Shown here: positions 17,298 to 25,730 of the stretch, piece after piece | Layout of the letters: each line of letters opens with the position of its first letter | Numbering within the stretch: position 1 is the stretch's first letter | Assembly (NCBI GenBank): GCA_036659415.1 | Contig: JAVXCQ010000001.1 | Span: forward strand, 77,558 to 141,557 | Length of the DNA stretch: 64,000 nt | Reading direction: 5' to 3' | Source of the DNA: JAVXCQ01 sp036659415 | GTDB taxonomy: Bacteria; Bacillota; Negativicutes; Acidaminococcales; Acidaminococcaceae | Notes under the pieces: model-generated | Told to the model about the DNA's origin: nothing | The model's database searches: none | The model's input: the letters and a program-made list of their open reading frames with translations, nothing else | Made by a program: the position numbers and the translations under genes

Positions 17298-18148
17298 AGG
17301 ACGCAACACTCCTCACTTATTTTCATCGTTAGTCCCAGCTCTGCCGCCCGCTCTAAAGCCGCTTTGCTCGGTTGCACGATTCCATTAATACCAGCTTCCA
17401 GTGCCGCCACGTCCAGTTCCTGGCGATAGCGCCCGCCCGGACGCATACACCCTAACCACAAAGGTGTCGTGGGCAAAAGTTGCCGTGCCTCGGCCAAAAT
17501 ACTGACCACCTGCGCCACACTAGGTGGCCTGCACTGGGCGTATTCCGTCAGCTTCGTCGGCACTAACACCAAAAAAATCAGTTGTTCCACACCGTTGGCC
17601 GCAAGAAGCCGCAAAGCTTCCCGCTCGCCGCCTAGTTGACCACCATGCAGGCCAATACAAATATGAGGTGCCACATGAGCACAATACTTGCGCAAATTAC
17701 GATAGCATTCCACATAATCAGCTACGGTTTTATTCAGTTTCAAGGTTTCCCTAATCGTAGTATCGTCCCCTACAAAATCAAAAGACACCACATCGGCTAA
17801 AGGCGCCAGCGCTTTTATTGCCTCTGCCTCTACTAGACCGACATGAAAATTATAGCGCCGCTTACCTTTTAAGGCCGCCAATTTGGACAAGTGCTCGCCG
17901 ACAACAACTTGTCCTTCAAGATTACAGCCGCCGCTAACAAGGCAACTAGTACCGGTTAAATCCTCTGCGGTTTCCACTGCCGATAACGCCGTCATATGTT
18001 GCAGGTAATGGCCGCCACAGTGAGCACACCTCAAAGCACAAGCCGTACCCGTCACGCTAATGCTCTGGGTTTGTTGTGGTCGACTAACCAAAAGCTCCGC
18101 CGGAAAATTACGCCGACGGAGCTCCCAGCCTAGGGTTAAGGTTCCCAT
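17294..18148 (-). CDS. Radical-SAM protein, probable partner subunit of a LipS1/LipS2-type lipoyl synthase
   Basis: A 284-residue radical-SAM protein with CxxxCxxC at C37, C41 and C44 (CALRCAHCGGHYL). Downstream are CLVSGGCN, NFHVGLVE, DVVSFDFVGD and HICIGLHGG, which look like strands of a TIM barrel. It overlaps gcvPB by 13 bases upstream and the second radical-SAM gene by four bases downstream, so the two radical-SAM proteins are probably made in equal amounts. I infer a joint role in lipoyl synthesis on GcvH from operon context and the absence of lipA nearby. A general biotin-synthase-like function cannot be ruled out by eye. Confidence 0.72.
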   Translation of the reverse strand: MGTLTLGWELRRRNFPAELLVSRPQQTQSISVTGTACALRCAHCGGHYLQHMTALSAVETAEDLTGTSCLVSGGCNLEGQVVVGEHLSKLAALKGKRRYNFHVGLVEAEAIKALAPLADVVSFDFVGDDTTIRETLKLNKTVADYVECYRNLRKYCAHVAPHICIGLHGGQLGGEREALRLLAANGVEQLIFLVLVPTKLTEYAQCRPPSVAQVVSILAEARQLLPTTPLWLGCMRPGGRYRQELDVAALEAGINGIVQPSKAALERAAELGLTMKISEECCVL

Positions 18149-19578
18149 CTAACCACCGGTTTACGAGCAGCCAAGGTTTCGTCCAAACGACTTACCAAGG
18201 TATTATGCGGAGCGTTTTGAACAATTTCAGGATTTGTTTGAGCCTCTACAGCGATTTTTTGCATCGCGGCAATAAAGCCATCCAAAGTTTCCTTACTTTC
18301 TGTTTCTGTTGGCTCAATCATCAGCGCTTCTTCCACAATTAGTGGGAAGTAAATAGTCGGTGGATGGTAACCGTAATCCAAAAGACGCTTTGCAATATCC
18401 AAGGTATGAATACCATAAGGTCTTTGTTTTTTTGAAGTTAAAACACACTCATGCATACAGTAGCGGTCAAAGGGTGAATCATAAGCGTCTGCCAACAGTT
18501 TTTTACAATAATTGGCATTAAGCACGGCATCTTCACTGGCTTGACGCAAACCGGCCGCACCCATGGTCAAAATATAGGCGTAGGCCTTGACAATCACGCC
18601 AAAGTTGCCGTGAAATTCATGGACTTTACCGATGCTTTTATCAGACTGCGCCCACTCATACTTGCCGTCCACAACTTGTACACGAGGCTGGGGCAGAAAA
18701 GGCACCAGCGCCGCTTTGACGCCAATCGGGCCAGAACCGGGACCACCGCCGCCATGGGGAGTAGCAAAGGTTTTGTGCAAATTAAAATGCACCACGTCAA
18801 AACCCATATCGCCCGGCCGCACAATACCCAAAATAGCATTAGCATTGGCACCGTCATAATACAAAAGCCCGCCCGCTTCATGTACAATCTTGGCAATAGC
18901 TTCAATCTTACTTTCAAATAAACCTAGCGTACTTGGATTAGTCAGCATGAGCCCAGCAGTTTCTGGGCCTACTGCCGCTTGCAGAGCTGCCAAATCAATG
19001 GAACCGTCAGCTTCGGACTTAATTTCTACTACTTCCATACCACACATGGTAGTCGAAGCAGGATTAGTCCCGTGAGCAGAATCCGGCACAATCATCTTGG
19101 TTCGTTTTTCATCGCCACGATCCCTGTGATAAGCCCGAATAAGTTTCAAGCCGGTTAATTCACCATGAGCTCCGGCCACCGGTTGCAGGGTAACAGCCGC
19201 CATGCCGGAAATCTCAGCCAAAGCCTGTTCCGTCTGGTAAAGCACAGACAATGCTCCCTGTACTGTTGCTACCGGTTGTAGCGGGTGCAGCTGTGCCAAT
19301 CCCGGATAGCGAGCAATATCTTCATTAATCTTGGGATTATATTTCATGGTACAGGAGCCTAAGGGATAAAACCCAGTATCCACACCAAAGTTACGATTAG
19401 AAAGCTGGGTATAGTGCCGCATTAATTCCAGTTGGCTTAATTCCGGCAAAGCCGCCGGTGTTTGCCGCAAATATTTTGCCGGTAGGAGGTCTGTGCGTAA
19501 AGGTACCTCGCACAACGGTAAATCCGTGGCGCAGCGTCCCTTTTTGCCTAATTCAAATAACAAGGGTTGTTCCATCAT
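18136..19578 (-). CDS. gcvPB: Glycine decarboxylase subunit 2 (P protein)
   Basis: PLP-carrying subunit of the split glycine decarboxylase, which decarboxylates glycine and passes the aminomethyl group to lipoyl-GcvH. The 480-residue protein has the cofactor lysine in FNLHKTFATPHGGGGPG, with GAHGELTG and DSAHGTNPAS upstream as expected for the family. It overlaps gcvPA by four bases. The split PA/PB form is usual in Bacillota and many anaerobes, unlike the single large P protein of Escherichia coli. Confidence 0.97.
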   Translation of the reverse strand: MMEQPLLFELGKKGRCATDLPLCEVPLRTDLLPAKYLRQTPAALPELSQLELMRHYTQLSNRNFGVDTGFYPLGSCTMKYNPKINEDIARYPGLAQLHPLQPVATVQGALSVLYQTEQALAEISGMAAVTLQPVAGAHGELTGLKLIRAYHRDRGDEKRTKMIVPDSAHGTNPASTTMCGMEVVEIKSEADGSIDLAALQAAVGPETAGLMLTNPSTLGLFESKIEAIAKIVHEAGGLLYYDGANANAILGIVRPGDMGFDVVHFNLHKTFATPHGGGGPGSGPIGVKAALVPFLPQPRVQVVDGKYEWAQSDKSIGKVHEFHGNFGVIVKAYAYILTMGAAGLRQASEDAVLNANYCKKLLADAYDSPFDRYCMHECVLTSKKQRPYGIHTLDIAKRLLDYGYHPPTIYFPLIVEEALMIEPTETESKETLDGFIAAMQKIAVEAQTNPEIVQNAPHNTLVSRLDETLAARKPVVRWEP

Positions 19579-20921
19579 GCTAAGCCCCCCAATCCTAGTA
19601 CCAAGCGGTCAATTTCCGCTTGAGTGCGTTTTTCCGTCACGCACAAAAGCACACACCCGTCTAGTTCCGGATAGTATTGACCCAAATCCAGTCCTCCGAT
19701 GAGTTTTTGCGCCAATAATTTTTCGTTAACGGTAGCTACCGGTGAGCTTAATTTCACCACAAATTCGTTAAAGAAAGGTGCCGTAAATACGGCCTGACCA
19801 GTACCGTGCTCTAAGATTGCTTCATAAGCATAATGGGCTTTTTGCAAGCAGTGCTCCGCTGTAGCAGCAAAACCCGTTTTACCCATGGCTGCCAAATAAA
19901 CTGCTGCCGCCAAAGCGCAAAGTGCTTCGTTCGAACAAATATTAGAGGTCGCCTTATCTCTGCGGATATGTTGTTCCCGTGCTTGCAACGTCAACACAAA
20001 ACCACGTTTGCCGTCACGGTCAACAGTTTGTCCTACAATTCTGCCCGGTAATTTGCGCATTAGTTTGGTACTAGCCGCCATAAAGCCTAGGTAAGGTCCG
20101 CCAAAGGACAAAGCTAAGCCTAGTGGTTGCCCTTCGCCCACGACCAAATCTGCCCCCAGTTTGCCCGGTGCTTCCAAAATGCCTAGGGCAATCGGATTAT
20201 GCACTACGGTAAACAAGGCACCCACACTGTGGGTAGCCTGACCCAAAGCCGCCAAATCCTCAAGACTGCCAAAGAAGTTAGGATTTTGAATAATGACCGT
20301 CGCTGTAGCTTTACTCACTAGCTCGGTTAAAGTGGTCAGTGCGGTTACCCCCGCAGTAAAATCAATTTCCTTAATCTCATAATCAAAATCACGAGCATAT
20401 GTAGCCAAAACCTGGCGATAATGTGGGTGCACCGTTCTTGCTACCACTATTTCCCTACGCCGAGTAGCCGAGCAGGCCAAGATAGCGGCTTCCGCCATTG
20501 CCGTAGCACCGTCATACATGGAAGCATTCGCCACCGGCATACCGGTCAGTTCACAAATCATACTTTGGTATTCCCAGAGTGCTTGCAAGTAACCTTGGGC
20601 AATCTCCGGTTGATATTGCGTATAAGCGGTATAAAATTCAGACCGGCGTAAAACATGATCCACCGTGCTGGGAATGAAATGGTCATAAGCACCGGCACCT
20701 AAAAAGCAGGCATAATCCTGCAAATTGGCATTAGCGGCGCCTAGTTTTTGAAAGTGAGCCGCCAGCTCCGCTTCACTAAGGGGGCCGGGTAAATTAAGTG
20801 CTCTAGGCAAACGAATAGCCTCGGGTACATCGGCAAAAAGCTCCATGCTATCTTTAACACCGATGGTTGCCAACATTTCAGCCCTATCTTCCGTTGTATG
20901 GGGTAGATAGCTCCAAGTCAT
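19575..20921 (-). CDS. gcvPA: Glycine decarboxylase subunit 1 (P protein)
   Basis: A 448-residue fold-I PLP-enzyme-like subunit that pairs with GcvPB. Family features include the N-terminal YLPHTTEDRAEML, the stretch FLGAGAYDHFIPS, the YTQYQPEIAQGYLQALWEYQ segment and GGPYLGFMAA. It lacks the PLP lysine of subunit 2, as expected. It begins five bases after the gcvH stop and overlaps gcvPB by four bases. Confidence 0.97.
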   Translation of the reverse strand: MTWSYLPHTTEDRAEMLATIGVKDSMELFADVPEAIRLPRALNLPGPLSEAELAAHFQKLGAANANLQDYACFLGAGAYDHFIPSTVDHVLRRSEFYTAYTQYQPEIAQGYLQALWEYQSMICELTGMPVANASMYDGATAMAEAAILACSATRRREIVVARTVHPHYRQVLATYARDFDYEIKEIDFTAGVTALTTLTELVSKATATVIIQNPNFFGSLEDLAALGQATHSVGALFTVVHNPIALGILEAPGKLGADLVVGEGQPLGLALSFGGPYLGFMAASTKLMRKLPGRIVGQTVDRDGKRGFVLTLQAREQHIRRDKATSNICSNEALCALAAAVYLAAMGKTGFAATAEHCLQKAHYAYEAILEHGTGQAVFTAPFFNEFVVKLSSPVATVNEKLLAQKLIGGLDLGQYYPELDGCVLLCVTEKRTQAEIDRLVLGLGGLA

Positions 20922-20925
20922 AAGC

Positions 20926-21312
20926 TTAGGCCTCCTCAGTCAAAAGCTTAGTATAAGCTTCTGCATCCAAAAGCTCGTCTAGCTCACTATGGTCTGCCAA
21001 TTCGATAACAGCAATCCAGCCTTTACCATAAGCATCTTCATTAATTGCTTGTGGTGCATCATTAAGTTCTTCATTGGCTTCTAGCACAGTACCGGAAACC
21101 GGTGCGTAAATATCAGAAACTGCTTTAACGGACTCAATAGTACCTAAACCGTCACCAATAGCTAGTTCAGTGCCCACCTCGGGAATTTCCACAAAAACAA
21201 CATCACCTAATTGGTCTTGCGCAAAATCAGTAATACCAACAATCGCTTTGCCATCTTCAATTTTCACCCACTCATGGTCGTTGGAATACATTAAGCCTAC
21301 AGGAATTTTCAT
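20926..21312 (-). CDS. gcvH: Glycine cleavage H protein
   Basis: Lipoyl-carrier protein that shuttles the aminomethyl group between P, T and L proteins. The lipoylated lysine is K63 in GTIESVKAVSD, and the protein has the characteristic start YSNDHEWV. It is 128 residues from the ATG at 21312; a TTG two codons upstream is in frame but too close to the GGAG. As the lipoyl acceptor it is the likely substrate of LipM and the two radical-SAM proteins encoded downstream in the same operon. Confidence 0.97.
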   Translation of the reverse strand: MKIPVGLMYSNDHEWVKIEDGKAIVGITDFAQDQLGDVVFVEIPEVGTELAIGDGLGTIESVKAVSDIYAPVSGTVLEANEELNDAPQAINEDAYGKGWIAVIELADHSELDELLDAEAYTKLLTEEA

Positions 21313-21399
21313 AATCAATCTCTCCTTTGTTTGATGTTTTTTAGTTTATTAAATTTAAGGCTTAGGTTGGCTCAGCGGTGAAATACTCCCGCGTCCCCC

Positions 21400-22494
21400 C
21401 TAGCTTCTTTTGTAAAAAGGTTTTTTGACGATAACACCAGCCACGTCCTTGCCCCTAACCTCAATGGCCACTTCCTTGCCTATAACAGCAAAGTCCGTAT
21501 CAATTAAGGCGAGTGCCATGTTTTTTCCTAAGCTAGGTGCCGGCGAACCGGTCGTAACTCGTCCAATAACTTGCCCTTGACATTTAACCGGATAATCTGC
21601 TCTGGCAATACCCCTGCCAGTAACCTCAATACCCATCACTCGTCGTGGCAAGCCATGAGCTTTTTGCTCTTTGAGCACTGTTAAACCATTAAAAGCCGGT
21701 TTGTCCAATTTAACAAACATCCCCACGCCTGCCATCAACGGTGTAATCTCCGCTGATAATTCATGCCCATATAGTGGCATACAGCACTCAAACCGTAGCG
21801 TATCCCGACAACCCAAACCAGCAGGCAACAAGCCCTCCGCCTTACCGGCTGTCATAATAGCTTCCCACAAGCTAGGTGCATCTTGCGGTGCACAATAAAT
21901 TTCAAAACCATCTTCTCCCGTGTAACCGGTGCGAGAAATCATCGTGGGCTTCCCAGCTACTACTACGCTAGGTGCAAAATGGTAGTATTTAAGACTGTCC
22001 ACCGCAAAATCCGTCAGTTGCGAGAGAATTGCCACAGCCAGCGGTCCTTGCAAAGCCAGTTGCGCCGTAGCTGGGGACTCATTCACCAGTTGTACGGCGA
22101 AGTCCCCCGTGTTGGCCTGCATCCACTCCCAATCTTTTTCAATGTTAGCAGCATTTACAACCAGGAGGTAATCATCAGCAGCATATTTATAAATTAAAAG
22201 GTCATCCACCGTCCCGCCATCGGTGTAACACATCGGTGAATAACGGGTTTGTCCTACAGCCAAATCAGCCATGTCATTAGTAACCAGGTTTTGAATAAAG
22301 TCTAGCGCCCCTTGACCAGTTGCCCGAATTTCTCCCATATGGGAAACATCGAAGAGCCCTGCTTGATTTCTGACTGCTTTATGTTCTTCAATAATACCGG
22401 AATACTGCACCGGTAACAGCCAGCCACCAAATTCAACAATCTTGCCACCATATTGTACATGCAGATCATACAGCGGTGTTTTCTTTCCTTCCAT
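21400..22494 (-). CDS. gcvT: Glycine cleavage T protein (aminomethyltransferase)
   Basis: Transfers the methylene group from aminomethyl-GcvH to tetrahydrofolate and releases ammonia. The 364-residue protein shows the family blocks TPLYDLHVQYGGKIVEFGGWLLPVQY, LFDVSHMGEI, the folate-site segment SRTGYTGEDGFEIYC and RDTLRFE. It is the first gene after the glycine riboswitch and follows a GGAGG ribosome binding site. It is separated from gcvH by 87 bases, in which I see no terminator. Confidence 0.97.
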   Translation of the reverse strand: MEGKKTPLYDLHVQYGGKIVEFGGWLLPVQYSGIIEEHKAVRNQAGLFDVSHMGEIRATGQGALDFIQNLVTNDMADLAVGQTRYSPMCYTDGGTVDDLLIYKYAADDYLLVVNAANIEKDWEWMQANTGDFAVQLVNESPATAQLALQGPLAVAILSQLTDFAVDSLKYYHFAPSVVVAGKPTMISRTGYTGEDGFEIYCAPQDAPSLWEAIMTAGKAEGLLPAGLGCRDTLRFECCMPLYGHELSAEITPLMAGVGMFVKLDKPAFNGLTVLKEQKAHGLPRRVMGIEVTGRGIARADYPVKCQGQVIGRVTTGSPAPSLGKNMALALIDTDFAVIGKEVAIEVRGKDVAGVIVKKPFYKRS

Positions 22495-22525
22495 CTCTTT
22501 ACCTCCTCTAAATTTGTTTTAAATA

Positions 22526-22565
22526 ACAAAAACAGAGACAGGAAGTATCACCTTCTTTGTCTCTG
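22526..22565 (-). terminator. Riboswitch-controlled terminator before gcvT
   Basis: Stem CAGAGACA/TGTCTCTG (22533-22540 with 22558-22565) with an inner GAAG/CTTC helix, followed on the minus strand by TTTTTGTT. It lies between the glycine aptamer and the gcvT ribosome binding site, so ligand-dependent attenuation is the likely control. Confidence 0.85.
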
Positions 22566-22635
22566 TCTCATGTATGAGAGAATAAATAACTAAGCTTGAA
22601 CAAATATTATTGTTACTCCCAGAGGTTAGTCAGGT

Positions 22636-22720
22636 TAAAATACTTTTGCCTGAGAGTTTTTACAAAGTCACTTGCCCCTTCGGCGCTACCACAAGATAGT
22701 CTCTCTTTTAACCGTCATCC
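22636..22720 (-). ncRNA. Glycine riboswitch aptamer
   Basis: Reading the minus strand, the segment contains GAGAGACTATC, then GCGCCGAAGGGGCAAG and finally ACTCTCAGGCAAAAG, the conserved core of the glycine riboswitch. It lies about 140-230 bases upstream of gcvT, between a promoter and an intrinsic terminator. Only one clear aptamer copy is visible; the downstream 22570-22635 stretch does not repeat the conserved core. Glycine binding is expected to switch the gcv operon on. Confidence 0.93.
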
Positions 22721-22764
22721 TAGCGTTATGTAATTGTGAAAGAACACAAAGTACTTCCAAAGTC

Positions 22765-22793
22765 ATTATAACGATAAACTTACATTTAAACAA
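22765..22793 (-). promoter_or_regulatory. Promoter of the gcv operon
   Basis: Minus-strand -35 TTGTTT (22788-22793), 17-base spacer, perfect -10 TATAAT (22765-22770), placed about 45 bases before the riboswitch core. Confidence 0.75.
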
Positions 22794-22964
22794 GACTTGT
22801 AGCAGATTAATTCTGTATACTTTTCAGCAAAAATAAACTGATGCCAGCAAAAGAAAGGGCAGCTATGCCCGACTAAGCACTACCGGCATTTATTTCCCCC
22901 AGCTTTGGCGTTATAATAAAGACAAAAAGTGCTAAGAAATAAATATGCTACGGAGGTACTACCT

Positions 22965-23609
22965 ATGACAACCTTAACCCTTGAGCAATTAGCAACAGAA
23001 CTACAGCAATGTAGTGCCTGCCCCTTACGCCAATCCGCTTGTGCACCGGTCGGTTGGTTTGGCAATCCGGCTAGTCCCCTGGTTTTGGTAGGCGAAGGTC
23101 CCGGCGGCATAGAAGATGAGTATGGCTGTCCCCTCATTGGACCTTCTGGGCAACTGCTAGACAAAGCGCTGTGGGCGGCCAAAATGACCCGCAATCGTGT
23201 GCTCACTACCAATATTATCAAATGCCGACCCCAAGGTAACCGCACTCCCACCCTAGCTGAAGCCGACTTTTGTGCCCGGCGCTGGCTAGAACAAGAACTA
23301 GCACTCCTCCACCCTTTGGTGGTAGTCGCCTTAGGCAGTGTCGCCCTCCATTATTTGGGCGTACCCACCATGAAAATCACCAAACAACGTGGTCAATGGT
23401 TCAAGACCCGGCAGGGCTTGGACTGTCTTAGTACCTATCACCCTGCCTATCTCCTGCGGCTAAGCGGTCACCAGCTGGTGGAGGCCAAATGGGCTGTCTT
23501 TCACGATTTAGAAGCCGCTCGGGATAAAGTCTTGTCCACTATGCCCGCCTACCAGTTCAGCGACACCGCTCCTACCGATTTATTTAAGCTCTACCGCAAA
23601 AGAACTTAA
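22965..23609 (+). CDS. Family 4 uracil-DNA glycosylase
   Basis: Removes uracil from DNA. The 214-residue protein has the family 4 layout: a cysteine pair near the start (CSACPLRQSAC), the catalytic GEGPGGIEDEYGCPLIGPSGQ block, two further cysteines (KC in NIIKCRPQGNRTP and C in ADFCARRW) that complete the 4Fe-4S cluster, and the second active-site motif STYHPAYLLR. The chosen ATG at 22965 follows GGAGG by eight bases; an earlier frame opening at 22929 lacks one. A -10 TATAAT lies near 22910. Confidence 0.94.
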   Translation: MTTLTLEQLATELQQCSACPLRQSACAPVGWFGNPASPLVLVGEGPGGIEDEYGCPLIGPSGQLLDKALWAAKMTRNRVLTTNIIKCRPQGNRTPTLAEADFCARRWLEQELALLHPLVVVALGSVALHYLGVPTMKITKQRGQWFKTRQGLDCLSTYHPAYLLRLSGHQLVEAKWAVFHDLEAARDKVLSTMPAYQFSDTAPTDLFKLYRKRT

Positions 23610-23614
23610 ACGTC

Positions 23615-23651
23615 AAAAGGCAGCTTTCTCACAATCAGAAAGCTGCCTTTT
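23615..23651. terminator. Bidirectional terminator between the glycosylase and thioredoxin-reductase-like genes
   Basis: A 15-bp perfect inverted repeat (AAAAGGCAGCTTTCT at 23615-23629, complement at 23637-23651) sits between two convergent genes, with T-runs on both strands. Confidence 0.9.
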
Positions 23652-23669
23652 CTATCTAACGCCCTTGCC

Positions 23670-24536
23670 CTATTTTTGTTTGCCTAAATAGCTAACAGCA
23701 CTCAAAGCCGCCCGCAAGCCTTGCCCGGTGGCTCGACTGATTTGCCAAGGCTGCCCCGTGCAATCACCGGCGGCAAAAATGCCCTCGATATTAGTCGTCA
23801 GTTGGTCATCTACATAAATGGACTTGCCCCGTAGCTGTAACGAAGGGAACAAGTTATCAATGGGGTCCGACTCTCTAAAAATAAAGACACCCTGCACCCC
23901 GTAATAGGCTTCAGTGGTACGCAGGCCTGTTACTTTGTCCGTGCCAGTAATCTCAATAGGTTTTTCTACCACTACTTTAATATTCTTGTGACGAGGTAGG
24001 GTTTTAAGCTCATAACGCGGCAAGAAAATAACTTCCTCACACAGTTCGGCCAAAAATTCAATTTCCTCCAAAGCTTCCGGCACCGTAGCAATGGCAGCAA
24101 TTTTTTTTCCTTTGTAAAAATAGCCGTCGCAGGTAGCACAATAGCTAACCCCCCGGCCCAAAAATTCTTTCTCACCACTCAAAACATCTGAAGAAGAAAC
24201 TCCCACTGCCAAAATAATCGTCTTGGCTTCATAAAAGCCCTTGGGCGTAGCAATACTAAAGCTACCGTCTTGCTCCGTTACAGCCATGACCTTTTCTTTA
24301 ATCACCGTCGGCTCAAAGCTTAAAGCGTGCTCCACAAATTTATTCATCAATTCTTCCCCGGAAATCTCCGGAAAACCCAAATAGTTGCTGACCAAATGTG
24401 CCTTGCGTAAACGGGGACTAAACCCATGAATGTCAAAAATAATAATTTTTTTGTTGCGCACTGCCCCAGTCACCGCTGCTGATAAACCGGCCGGCCCTCC
24501 GCCAATGATTGCGATATCAAATTGTTCCGTCATCAT
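23670..24536 (-). CDS. Thioredoxin-reductase-like FAD/NAD(P) oxidoreductase
   Basis: A 288-residue two-domain flavoprotein of the TrxB family. It has the FAD motif GGGPAGLSAAV, the redox pair in SYCATCDGYFYKG, and the C-terminal GIFAAGDCTGQPWQ FAD-binding motif. The usual NAD(P)-binding GxGxxA between the domains is degenerate (KKIAAIATVPEALEE), which argues against a standard NADPH-dependent thioredoxin reductase; it may accept electrons from another donor such as ferredoxin, as in some clostridial homologues. No trx gene is adjacent. ATGs at 24536 and 24533 are both possible after AAGGTGG. It is transcribed divergently from the iron-handling genes. Confidence 0.85.
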   Translation of the reverse strand: MMTEQFDIAIIGGGPAGLSAAVTGAVRNKKIIIFDIHGFSPRLRKAHLVSNYLGFPEISGEELMNKFVEHALSFEPTVIKEKVMAVTEQDGSFSIATPKGFYEAKTIILAVGVSSSDVLSGEKEFLGRGVSYCATCDGYFYKGKKIAAIATVPEALEEIEFLAELCEEVIFLPRYELKTLPRHKNIKVVVEKPIEITGTDKVTGLRTTEAYYGVQGVFIFRESDPIDNLFPSLQLRGKSIYVDDQLTTNIEGIFAAGDCTGQPWQISRATGQGLRAALSAVSYLGKQK

Positions 24537-24595
24537 GTTGCCACCTTTATTCATCTATAGTCTACGTACAAGCCTTGAACAGTCCTCTACCATTA

Positions 24596-24625
24596 ATTCT
24601 AATTTATCTAAGACGTTAAAGTCAA
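24596..24625 (-). promoter_or_regulatory. Promoter of the thioredoxin-reductase-like gene
   Basis: Minus-strand -35 TTGACT (24620-24625), 18-base spacer, -10 TAGAAT (24596-24601). Confidence 0.65.
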
Positions 24626-24680
24626 ATTTATTCGATAAAAGTATTTACAGACGCTCCAACTCTTGTTATGCTATTAATAA

Positions 24681-24697
24681 GGAATGATTATCGTTTT
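24681..24697. promoter_or_regulatory. Degenerate Fur-like half site between divergent iron/redox genes
   Basis: The sequence AATGATTATCG matches one arm of the 7-1-7 Fur operator well (ATTATC) but the other arm poorly (about 9 of 14 positions overall). It lies in the 279-base gap between the thioredoxin-reductase-like gene and the ferritin-VIT gene. It is weak evidence for iron control. Confidence 0.3.
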
Positions 24698-24815
24698 GAT
24701 TTAATAAGTAAATTTTTTGTAAAGCTCGTTAGCTTTTAAAAGGGTTCGCCAGATTAATAGCGAATGTAAGTAGTGATATAGGATTGTTAAGCCTGTATAA
24801 ACCGGAGGCACCTAA

Positions 24816-25700
24816 ATGTTAAACCTAACCTTAAGCCCCAAAACCAGACGTCAGATTTTGCGGATGCAAAAAAATGAAATTACAGAATATTTTATTTATA
24901 CCAAAATCGCTAAACGAGTAAAAGACGAAAAAAATAAGCAGATTTTATTAAACATCGCCGATGAAGAACGTCGGCATAGTGTCATTTGGGAAAATTATAC
25001 CAAGGAGCGGGTGCTCCCCAATGCGTGGAAAGTTTTCTTTTTCAACACATTAGCGCTGGTGTTCGGCTATACTTTCGCCCTAAAGCTCATGGAAAACGGC
25101 GAGGATAACGCCTCCCAAGCTTATAATGAACTAGCTCTGGAAGTACCTGCCGCCAAAAAAATCGCAGAAGATGAGGATCGGCACGAACAAGAATTGCTCC
25201 AAGTCCTTGACGAAGAACGACTCCAATATGTGGGTTCCATGGTACTAGGTCTTAATGATGCTTTAGTCGAGCTGACAGGTACGCTAGCCGGTTTAACGCT
25301 AGCACTGCAAAACACCAAGCTCGTAGCTTTATCGGGGCTCATAACCGGTATTTCAGCCACTTTATCCATGGCCTCTTCAGAATTTCTTTCCGCTCGTAGT
25401 GAAGGGCGCACAGATGCCCTTAAATCCTGCACTTATACAGGGATTACCTATTGCTTAACGGTAGCCTTGTTAGTTTTACCCTACTTGATTTTCCCGGACA
25501 ATGAGTACCTCTACGCTTTGGGCATGATGCTACTCATTGTTGTGGCAATTATTTTTTGCTTTACCTATTATGTAGCTGTGGCCAAGGGTCTCAACTTCAA
25601 AAAACGTTTTACCGAAATGGCCCTCATCAGTTTGAGCGTAGCCGCTTTTTCCTTCCTAGTCGGCTTAGCTGTAAAAGAACTACTGGGTATTGAACTGTAA
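24816..25700 (+). CDS. Ferritin-like/VIT1 fusion protein (membrane metal transporter)
   Basis: A 294-residue protein with an N-terminal rubrerythrin/ferritin-like four-helix domain (about residues 1-135) carrying the ligand motifs NEITEYF, DEERRHSVIWENY and EDEDRHEQELL, fused to a C-terminal CCC1/VIT1 membrane domain with about five helices (starts at LGLNDALVELTGTLAGLTLAL). Proteins with this architecture, such as MbfA, export iron or manganese using the ferritin domain as a sensor or oxidase. The gene starts a plus-strand cluster with a ZIP transporter and superoxide reductase. A GGAGG precedes the ATG. Iron is the most likely substrate, by inference. Confidence 0.88.
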   Translation: MLNLTLSPKTRRQILRMQKNEITEYFIYTKIAKRVKDEKNKQILLNIADEERRHSVIWENYTKERVLPNAWKVFFFNTLALVFGYTFALKLMENGEDNASQAYNELALEVPAAKKIAEDEDRHEQELLQVLDEERLQYVGSMVLGLNDALVELTGTLAGLTLALQNTKLVALSGLITGISATLSMASSEFLSARSEGRTDALKSCTYTGITYCLTVALLVLPYLIFPDNEYLYALGMMLLIVVAIIFCFTYYVAVAKGLNFKKRFTEMALISLSVAAFSFLVGLAVKELLGIEL

Positions 25701-25730
25701 ATAAATTTAAAACAAAGGATACTTGATAAC

